From Planctomycetaceae bacterium (GTDB lineage: Bacteria > Planctomycetota > Planctomycetia > Pirellulales > Pirellulaceae), in the NCBI GenBank assembly GCA_007133715.1, contig SLMF01000002.1, positions 1 to 11,401 on the forward strand: a stretch of DNA of 11,401 nt. Direction: 5' to 3'. A program made the translations under genes and the position numbers. The notes beneath the pieces were generated by a model. It was not told the DNA's origin. It ran no database searches and was given only the letters and a program-made list of their open reading frames with translations. Of this stretch, positions 5,963 to 11,401 are shown in pieces; the first letter of the stretch is position 1; each line of letters begins with the position of its first letter.

Positions 5963-7303
5963 TCAAGCTCGGTAAATCCGCGCCTTGGCATTGCGTACGT
6001 GGCGTGTGGCGTTGCGGGTATCAACGATCATCGGAGCATGACTCGCGATGAATTCCCAATCGTAGCCGGAGTGGTCCGTGGCGATCAGCACGCCGTCCTG
6101 GGCCGCCAGATACTCGGGCGTTAGAGCTTGACTGGTCAGCGACGGCACCTGGTAATGCCGCATCGAAGGCAGGCGGGGAATATGGGGATCGTTGTAGCTG
6201 ACCTCGACACCGCGTTCGACGAGCAATTCCATCAGTTTGAAGGACGGGCTTTCGCGGGGGTCATCGATATCGCGTTTATAGGCGATACCGAGAATCGCGA
6301 TTCGGCTACCGCGTAGCGGTTTGTGCTGGTCGTTGAGTGCTTCGGCCACGCGTTCGACCACGTAGCGGGGCATGGCCGTATTGATTTCGCCGGCCAATTC
6401 GATAAAGCGGGTGGGCATTTCGTGGCGACGAGCCAGCCAGGTCAAGTAGAACGGATCGATCGGGATGCAGTGGCCGCCCAGTCCCGGGCCCGGGTAGAAG
6501 GCTTGAAAGCCGAAGGGTTTGGTCTTGGCCGCGTCGATCACTTCCCAAACGTCGATACCCAGCCGGTCGAACAAGACTTTCAATTCGTTCACCAGGGCGA
6601 TATTCACCGCCCGGTACGTGTTCTCCATGATCTTGCAAGCTTCCGCCACCTCGCAACTGGAAACCGGTACCGTTTGGATCACTGCGTGAGAGTACAGGGC
6701 ATCGGCCAATTCCAAGCTGACCGGGTCCAACCCGCCCACCACCTTCGGGATCCGGCTGGCCGTAAAGTCGGCGTTGCCCGGATCCTCCCGCTCGGGGCTG
6801 TAAGCCACAAAGAAATCCGTGCCCGCTGCCAGCCCCGAGGTCTTCAGCAACGGCACGATCACATCGCGGGTCGTGCCCGGATACGTGGTGCTTTCCAGAA
6901 TCACCAGTTGCCCCGGGCGGAGACCGGCTGCGATCTGTTCGGCGGTGGCCTGAACATAAGTCAAATCCGGATCGCGGCTTTCGTTCAGCGGGGTGGGAAC
7001 ACAGATCAGGATCGCATCCGCTTCGGGCAACCGCCCCATGTCCGCCGTCGCGGTGAACCGCTGTTCGGCCAGCCAGTCGGCGATCCACGCCGAAGGCACG
7101 TGCTGGATGTAGCTCTCTCCGGCCAGCAGGTGGGCTACCTTCTGCGGATCGACGTCATAACCGATCGTGGAAAAACCAGCGCGGATAAAGGCCTGCAGCA
7201 GCGGCAGTCCTACATAACCCAGACCTACTACACCAACCCGGGCCGTCCGGTTTTGAATGGCAGATTTCAATTGCTGAGCAACCGGAGGAAGTTCTTGTTT
7301 CAT
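5963..7303 (-). CDS. wbpA: UDP-N-acetyl-D-glucosamine 6-dehydrogenase-like nucleotide sugar dehydrogenase
   Basis: The enzyme performs the NAD-dependent four-electron oxidation of the C6 hydroxyl of a UDP-sugar to a uronic acid, feeding capsule, O-antigen or exopolysaccharide synthesis in the cytoplasm. The 446-residue product shows the Rossmann motif G27-L-G29-Y-V-G32, an acidic end of strand 2 at D50, the central region EVAEACKIMENTYRAVNIAL (218-237), the catalytic Cys279 in PGPGLGGHCIPIDPFYLTW (271-289), and the C-terminal UDP-binding domain with ILGIAYKRDIDDPRESPS (337-354). GGHCIPIDPFYL is typical of the WbpA/TviB group acting on UDP-N-acetyl sugars, not of UDP-glucose dehydrogenases; GlcNAc versus another N-acetyl-hexosamine cannot be decided. 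The ATG at 7303 is chosen over a GTG at 7354 because the latter adds 17 unconserved residues within the hairpin-rich leader; neither has a strong Shine-Dalgarno. It is the last gene of the polysaccharide operon and converges on the DUF1559 gene with a 42-base gap. Confidence 0.93.
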   Translation of the reverse strand: MKQELPPVAQQLKSAIQNRTARVGVVGLGYVGLPLLQAFIRAGFSTIGYDVDPQKVAHLLAGESYIQHVPSAWIADWLAEQRFTATADMGRLPEADAILICVPTPLNESRDPDLTYVQATAEQIAAGLRPGQLVILESTTYPGTTRDVIVPLLKTSGLAAGTDFFVAYSPEREDPGNADFTASRIPKVVGGLDPVSLELADALYSHAVIQTVPVSSCEVAEACKIMENTYRAVNIALVNELKVLFDRLGIDVWEVIDAAKTKPFGFQAFYPGPGLGGHCIPIDPFYLTWLARRHEMPTRFIELAGEINTAMPRYVVERVAEALNDQHKPLRGSRIAILGIAYKRDIDDPRESPSFKLMELLVERGVEVSYNDPHIPRLPSMRHYQVPSLTSQALTPEYLAAQDGVLIATDHSGYDWEFIASHAPMIVDTRNATRHVRNAKARIYRA

Positions 7304-7323
7304 GGGGGGCTTCTGTAAGTTAA

Positions 7324-7402
7324 GGGTTTGTGAAGAGATCCCGAGGGCCCTCACAAAACCGCGTCGGTCGCGGAGATCCCGAACCCCGGGGACGGTTTTG
7401 TT
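7324..7402 (-). promoter_or_regulatory. Structured leader between ligase and dehydrogenase genes with alternative hairpins
   Basis: The 106-base gap carries a central arm TCACAAAACCG (7351-7361) that can pair with CGGTTTTG (7393-7400) or with GGGTTTGTGA (7324-7333, one mismatch). The two pairings share the central arm and exclude each other. Within it are the perfect palindrome GAGGGCCCTC (7343-7352) and a direct repeat GAGATCCCGA (7335-7344 and 7373-7382). This could be a partial terminator after the ligase gene or an attenuator for the dehydrogenase; no long U-tract is seen. Confidence 0.4.
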
Positions 7403-7409
7403 TGAGCCG

Positions 7410-10118
7410 CTAAAGCTGCGAATCGCCCCGCGCCTGCTGGGCTGTCAAACGCCGCCGATTTACCGCATGTAACTGTTGTTCCAGTTGCGGGTCTCCCGGC
7501 TGGCGATTCAAGCACCATTGTAGCTGCTGCATCGCCAATTCATACTGGTGATTGCTTTGGTAGGCCTGAGCCAACACTCGGCGGCGAGCGAAATCGTCCG
7601 GCGTGTTCTGCACCGCCCGCTCGGCACAGGCGACGAATCGCTCCGTGTCTTCCAAAGTCCGGTACACCGAGGCCGCTTGACTCCATCGCAGGGCGGCCGC
7701 CGCACCGCTTTGCCGCTCCGCCTCGGCCACCAACGCCCGGCCGTACTCGACCGCCAGTTCCAGCTTTTGCGGCACCAGGTCCTGGCGGCGATAGAACGCG
7801 TACAGCTCGCGCTGAGCGGCCAAATCCGGTTCAAACTGCTCGAGAAAGACAGCCACCGGCATCTCGGCAGCCAACGTTTCCATGATCGTCCGCCGATGCT
7901 GAGGGGCCTGTTGAAAGGCTCGCTTCCACAGGTCCAAACCCCGTTGATCGTCGCCTTCCAGAAAAGCCTCCCGTCCGGCTGCCATCATCACCGTCGAACT
8001 GTAGGGACGCACGGTTTGGGCTTGCTGCAACCAAGCTCCCTTGTCCGCCGCGTTCTGCCCCAGGAGAAACCCCAGTTCGGCCAAAAAGACATAGCCTTCG
8101 CCGTGCAGCGGGGCACGCTGGATCCCCTGATACGTGTGCCATAACGCCCGCTCCAACCAACTGCGATTCTCCTCCAAAACCACGGACAGCCAGTCATCCA
8201 GCGACTGCTGGTCCGGAAACTCGGAGGCCAAAGCCGCATCGCGAATCTGGATCAATGGCATCGGGTTGTCGCTGGCCATCTGCCGCCGATCGAACTCTTG
8301 CAGGCATAACCACGCCAAGCGGAGGTGTGCCAAGTGATTCCGAGGATCCCGTTGCAGCAGCTGCTGTAAGTGCTGACCCATCTGGGCCAGCTGCTGGTTG
8401 TCCAGTTCCTCGCCCTGACGCAGCGCGGCCTGCTCCGCCAGCGACAAGCGAAAATAAGCGTCCCAATGCAGGGCCCCGCGAGCCGGGGGCAAGCGTTCCC
8501 AGACCAAGGCACCCGCAGCTGCCCAGAACGTCAAGAGCAGGGCCAGCGAAGCGTAACGGGGCAACAGGAACTCGGTCCGCGCTCCCAACGGCCGGGCGGG
8601 CTGCCGAGCGACCGGACGCCGTACGGCCGCTCGCCCCACCATGCCTTCCCGAATCATTTGGTCCGTCCGGCATCCGCAAGCTGCCAGGATCAAGGTCAGC
8701 GAAAAGCAGGCGGGCAGGTACCAAACAAAATCGCCACCCGCATGCACCAGACTGGCAATCAGCCCCGACACGACCACCGCGGCGACCGCCGCATCCGACC
8801 GATCGCGGGCACGCCCATACGCGCGGAACGACCAAAACAGGGCCATTCCGGCCGCGAGCAACGCCAGCACCAAGCCGGCAACGCCCGTCTCCAACAGCAC
8901 CTGCAAATACCCATTCTCCGCATGCGTAAACTCGACAGCATATTCCGTTTCCAGATAAGTCGCATACAGGTCGCGGTGGCTGCCCGCGCCGCTGCCCAAC
9001 CACAAGAAACGCGGGATGGCCCGCAAATGCGCTTGCCACAGGGCACTGCGACCATGACAAATCTCGCCCAGTGTCTGCGAATCCCGCAAGGTACTCAAAC
9101 GTGCCGCCAAAGGCGCGTACCCGTGGATCGCCAGTGCAGCCACCAACACCACCGTCATCCCGCCAATCGCCAACAGGGCTCGGGTACCCAACAGCCCGCG
9201 GCGGATCATCAGGCTCAAACAGAGGGTCATCGCGACAAACGCGGTCACCACGCCGCCTCGAGAGAACGTCAGCAGAATGGCAATCGCAACCAAACCCAGA
9301 CCGATCATCAACGCCGCTCGCCCCAGCTGCTGGCGATCCGAGTTGCGGTTGCGGAACGATCGCCCAGTCGCCGGAGCCTCCCACTGGCGCTGCAGCCACC
9401 ACACCAGAGGGCCCAATCCCAAAATCAGGAAATGGGCAAAATGATTCTGGTTTTGAAAAGTTCCCTTGACAACACCATACGTATCTCGCGAGGGATGCTG
9501 GTACACCCACAGAAAACGGCCGTTGCCCACCAGGAATTGGGCCAGTCCCAAACCCGCCATCAGCAAGGCCGACCAAGCCAGCCATCGCAGCATCCGCTGG
9601 ATGTCCCGCCGTTCCTGCAACCGTTGGACAACCACCAGAAACAGCAGAACATGTGCCAGCAAGGTGACCAACGCGGCGCGGGTGGCCTGAGGAGCCAGTG
9701 TCAAGTGTGGCCACACCCCCAGGCGGGAACCACCCTCGGCGGCCGGATTCCAGAGTGGCAGCAATCGCGAGATCTCCGGTGAGATACGTTGCGTAAGCTG
9801 CGGGGGAAGGGGAGTCAGCTGCAAGCCCACCAAAAGCAGGGAGGCCAGCAGCAACGGTTCCGCACCGGACCACCGCCAGCGAGCGGTTCCACTCGACCAC
9901 TGGTGGCAAGCCCAGCCACAAGCTGCCAGCGACACGCACAGCACGTACACCCAGCGCCCGATTTCATATCGCCCGCCCATAAACAGGGGCGCAACAAAAA
10001 CCACGCCCATCAATCCCAGATCGACCAGAGCCCGGAAGTGGCGTTGGGCCCTGGTATCGAAACCTGCGACGGGGCGTCCCTTTTCCTTCTCTTGGCGGGA
10101 ATCGGAAAACTGAGACAC
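7410..10118 (-). CDS. O-antigen ligase/polymerase family membrane protein with long TPR-like C-terminal region
   Basis: This 902-residue protein has two halves. Residues about 30-540 are polytopic, with roughly 12-13 hydrophobic segments (for example 31-47, 55-70, 88-103, 148-165, 180-196, 226-242, 268-284, 312-331, 411-431, 444-459, 465-481, 521-540). They carry Wzy_C/O-antigen ligase hallmarks: GTFQNQNHFAHFLILGLGP (219-237), TFSRGGV (284-290), and a periplasmic loop with GSGAGS (375-380) and THAENGYLQVLLETG (398-412). Such enzymes use undecaprenyl-linked glycans at the outer face of the inner membrane. Residues about 555-890 are soluble, helical and TPR-like, with helix pairs such as NHLAHLRLAWLCLQEFD (594-610) and FARRRVLAQAYQSNHQYELA (843-862). 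It starts at GTG 10118 with AAGGA at 10125-10129. It follows the esterase-like gene by 22 bases, so they are cotranscribed. Ligase versus polymerase, and the glycan, cannot be told from sequence. Confidence 0.88.
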   Translation of the reverse strand: MSQFSDSRQEKEKGRPVAGFDTRAQRHFRALVDLGLMGVVFVAPLFMGGRYEIGRWVYVLCVSLAACGWACHQWSSGTARWRWSGAEPLLLASLLLVGLQLTPLPPQLTQRISPEISRLLPLWNPAAEGGSRLGVWPHLTLAPQATRAALVTLLAHVLLFLVVVQRLQERRDIQRMLRWLAWSALLMAGLGLAQFLVGNGRFLWVYQHPSRDTYGVVKGTFQNQNHFAHFLILGLGPLVWWLQRQWEAPATGRSFRNRNSDRQQLGRAALMIGLGLVAIAILLTFSRGGVVTAFVAMTLCLSLMIRRGLLGTRALLAIGGMTVVLVAALAIHGYAPLAARLSTLRDSQTLGEICHGRSALWQAHLRAIPRFLWLGSGAGSHRDLYATYLETEYAVEFTHAENGYLQVLLETGVAGLVLALLAAGMALFWSFRAYGRARDRSDAAVAAVVVSGLIASLVHAGGDFVWYLPACFSLTLILAACGCRTDQMIREGMVGRAAVRRPVARQPARPLGARTEFLLPRYASLALLLTFWAAAGALVWERLPPARGALHWDAYFRLSLAEQAALRQGEELDNQQLAQMGQHLQQLLQRDPRNHLAHLRLAWLCLQEFDRRQMASDNPMPLIQIRDAALASEFPDQQSLDDWLSVVLEENRSWLERALWHTYQGIQRAPLHGEGYVFLAELGFLLGQNAADKGAWLQQAQTVRPYSSTVMMAAGREAFLEGDDQRGLDLWKRAFQQAPQHRRTIMETLAAEMPVAVFLEQFEPDLAAQRELYAFYRRQDLVPQKLELAVEYGRALVAEAERQSGAAAALRWSQAASVYRTLEDTERFVACAERAVQNTPDDFARRRVLAQAYQSNHQYELAMQQLQWCLNRQPGDPQLEQQLHAVNRRRLTAQQARGDSQL

Positions 10119-10140
10119 AGCGGTTCCTTACGGCCCGAAC

Positions 10141-10920
10141 TCAGTTCTGCTCGCCCTGGAACACTTCATGGGCCGGTGGGGATGCCGCCTCCGAACTGCC
10201 GCCACGGTACCCTTCGAGCAGCCAAACGTTCAGATCGCGAAGCATCTGTGTGGTCAGCTCGTCACCACACGGATACTGTCGCAGGGCCACTTTCAACGAC
10301 GCGGCGTGGAACAACGACAGCTCACGGCAAGCCGCGCGCACCGGATACGCCCGCGAATCCCGGCTCTGAGCAATCAGCAACGGCAGCTGCCGAATCTCGG
10401 GCCAAGCCGCCAGCGGTGCCAGTCGCCGCGGAAAACGGCCGCCGAGCGAAAATGCACCCGCAAAATTTCGCGGATGCCGCAGTCCGATCCGCAAAGCCAT
10501 CGTGCCACCACACTGATAACCGCCCAGAAAAATCCGCTCGGTATCCACGCGGTATCGCTTGCAGGCCAACGCGACACTCTCCAGTACCTGCTGCTCGGCC
10601 GATTCGATCGCCGCAGCGTCTTGACGCCAGCGGTAACCCGCCACCCCCGGCTCCCCGGCACTCGTACCACGTGGCCCGATCGCCACATAGTTCCGCAGAC
10701 TGATGTGCGGCAGCACCCGGTACAACTGCCGCTCGTCATCCCCAGGACCGTGCAACCAGATCAGCAGGGGATACTCGTAATTCGGCTCGTAATGATGCGG
10801 CGCAAAAAAGCTGCAAGGAACCGACCGGTGCTCGCTAGGTAAAAAGCCGTCCTTGGTGACCGGAGGCTCGAAACACAACGGGGCCAGGGCCTCATCCGGC
10901 CTGCGACGAATACGTTTCAT
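10141..10920 (-). CDS. Alpha/beta-hydrolase (phospholipase/carboxylesterase-like) protein with altered catalytic triad
   Basis: The 259-residue product has the layout of the small carboxylesterase/phospholipase (Abhydrolase_2-like) family: PLLIWLHGPGDDE (51-63) for the oxyanion strand-loop, IFLGGYQCGGTMALRIGL (130-147) for the nucleophile elbow, LPLLIAQSRDSRAYPVRA (179-196) for the acid, and LRQYPCGDELTTQMLRDLNV (213-232) for the His loop. Where relatives have GFSQGG the elbow here reads GYQCGG, so the Ser position is Q136 and Cys137 follows; where relatives have GH, this has GD (D220). Only the acid D188 seems kept. It is likely catalytically dead or uses different chemistry. No signal peptide is seen, so it is probably cytoplasmic. 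The ATG at 10920 is preferred over 10986 because a promoter (TTGACA-17-TACAAC) spans the upstream start; no clear Shine-Dalgarno exists. It is first in the operon with the ligase and dehydrogenase. Confidence 0.85.
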   Translation of the reverse strand: MKRIRRRPDEALAPLCFEPPVTKDGFLPSEHRSVPCSFFAPHHYEPNYEYPLLIWLHGPGDDERQLYRVLPHISLRNYVAIGPRGTSAGEPGVAGYRWRQDAAAIESAEQQVLESVALACKRYRVDTERIFLGGYQCGGTMALRIGLRHPRNFAGAFSLGGRFPRRLAPLAAWPEIRQLPLLIAQSRDSRAYPVRAACRELSLFHAASLKVALRQYPCGDELTTQMLRDLNVWLLEGYRGGSSEAASPPAHEVFQGEQN

Positions 10921-11245
10921 GATGGGATATTTCGATGTCCGGAGGCTGGGTCCACTTGCCGTCAAATCCGGTTGTAGAACAGCCATGCGGTTGTGTCAAT
11001 GTCAGTTGTCCCGGTTCCGATCCTCCCCGAGTTAATCCGGTTCGCCCACGCCTGTCAACCGACTTGACTTTTTTTGCCGATGCCGTATCGAGGCGGGCAG
11101 CGACCCGCTCCCTTTGCAGAAATCCCGGCCAGGCGCTAGACTGAAAGAAGCACGGGGACAACCGAACCCATGGCAGTCGACGCCGGTTCGTCTCCTCCCG
11201 GCACCCGGACGAACCACGCGTCCTTGCCAGAAAGGACTTCCAGGC
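10921..11245. other. Divergent intergenic region between polysaccharide operon and zinc-ribbon gene
   Basis: This region holds the operon promoter on the minus strand, a dyad GTCAA-N5-TTGAC (11054-11068) in which back-to-back -35-like boxes lie (TTGACA on minus, 11058-11053; TTGACT on plus, 11064-11069), a T7 run just after it, and an 8-bp inverted repeat GGTTCGTC/GACGAACC (11185-11192 with 11208-11215) in what would be the plus-strand leader. A plus-strand promoter candidate is TTTGCA-18-TAGACT (11113-11142), 4/6 at each box. No coding frame is supported. Confidence 0.5.
10971..10999 (-). promoter_or_regulatory. Candidate promoter of the polysaccharide operon
   Basis: On the minus strand TTGACA (10999-10994) is followed after 17 bases by TACAAC (10976-10971, 4/6 match to the -10). 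Transcription would begin near 10964, leaving a leader of about 44 bases before the ATG at 10920. This placement argues against the upstream in-frame ATG at 10986. A second TTGACA on the same strand at 11058-11053 has a poorer -10 partner. Confidence 0.5.
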
Positions 11246-11401
11246 GTGAAAGCCTTTGCCATCACCTGTACAACGTGCCAGAAACGCTTGCGAGTTCGCG
11301 ACGCGACGGCCATCGGTCAGATCATGATCTGCCCCCACTGCAGTAGCATGGTGCTGGTCCAACCTGACGAACCGGCCCCCCCCGCTCCCGCGGCCGCCCC
11401 C
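11246..11401 (+). CDS. Zinc-ribbon domain protein (5' part, cut by right edge)
   Basis: A GTG at 11246, preceded by AAAGGA at 11231-11236 (9-base spacing), opens a frame of 52 codons that runs to the window edge. The N-terminus reads VKAFAITCTTCQKRLRVRDA and continues to QIMICPHCSSMVLVQP, giving C8-x2-C11 and C29-x2-C32, a rubredoxin-type zinc ribbon at the extreme N-terminus. A Pro/Ala-rich stretch (PAPPAPAAAP) begins at about residue 43 and looks like a flexible linker to further domains outside the window. This N-terminal ribbon is familiar from planctomycete proteins that continue with a linker and often a membrane segment; function is not known. It is divergently oriented to the polysaccharide operon and has no evident tie to it. 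Confidence 0.75.
   Translation, partial: MKAFAITCTTCQKRLRVRDATAIGQIMICPHCSSMVLVQPDEPAPPAPAAAP

Noticed and set aside
8370..9782. 470-codon plus-strand frame opposite the ligase gene
   Set aside because: Gln/Arg/His-rich composition typical of antisense frames in GC-rich genes, with no motif.
8194..9939. 581-codon minus-strand frame overlapping the ligase gene
   Set aside because: Low-complexity Gly/Arg/Ala-rich product in an alternative frame of the same strand; the 902-residue frame has clear membrane segments and Wzy_C motifs.

Overview
The window looks like GC-rich planctomycete chromosome, most likely from the Pirellulales/Rhodopirellula side. The strongest evidence is the pair of DUF1559 proteins (pilin-like N-terminus plus the H/R-P-G-G...GDG C-terminal motif), a family hugely expanded in Planctomycetes. 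The O-antigen-ligase/TPR protein and the C-terminal zinc-ribbon protein of the 'CxxCxxxLxVRDA..GQ...CPxC' type fit the same phylum. No tRNA, rRNA, CRISPR array, transposase or phage gene is visible.

Layout, left to right. (1) Positions 1-2709, minus strand: a compact nitrosative/oxidative-stress cassette transcribed leftwards: an Rrf2-family regulator, hybrid cluster protein Hcp, then a hemerythrin-like HHE protein that runs off the left edge. A good sigma70-type promoter with an A-tract upstream and a palindrome across its spacer sits in front of the regulator, which suggests autoregulation. (2) Positions 2710-3125: a gene-free divergent region. (3) Positions 3126-5920, plus strand: two DUF1559 genes. 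The first is a classical prepilin-like protein; the second has a signal peptide, about 290 residues of other sequence, then a DUF1559 domain with an internal remnant of the pilin-like segment. (4) Positions 5963-10920, minus strand: a surface-polysaccharide operon, read leftwards as an esterase-fold protein with a mutated catalytic triad, an O-antigen ligase/polymerase fused to a TPR-like tail, and a UDP-N-acetylglucosamine 6-dehydrogenase-like enzyme. (5) Positions 10921-11245: a divergent regulatory region. (6) Positions 11246 to the right edge, plus strand: the start of a zinc-ribbon protein.

How they may work together: the Rrf2 protein probably senses NO or redox state through an Fe-S cluster and controls Hcp (NO/hydroxylamine reduction) and the di-iron hemerythrin-like protein. 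The polysaccharide operon would supply an oxidised amino-sugar nucleotide and polymerise or ligate the glycan across the inner membrane. The DUF1559 proteins are exported or membrane-anchored with unknown function.

The most unusual points are the esterase-fold protein with Gln and Asp where Ser and His are expected, the Rrf2 regulator with a C-x6-H-x3-C-x2-H ligand pattern in place of the IscR/NsrR three-Cys motif, and a leader region with mutually exclusive hairpins between the ligase and dehydrogenase genes. Most components are recognisable families; I do not see a wholly new multi-gene system.
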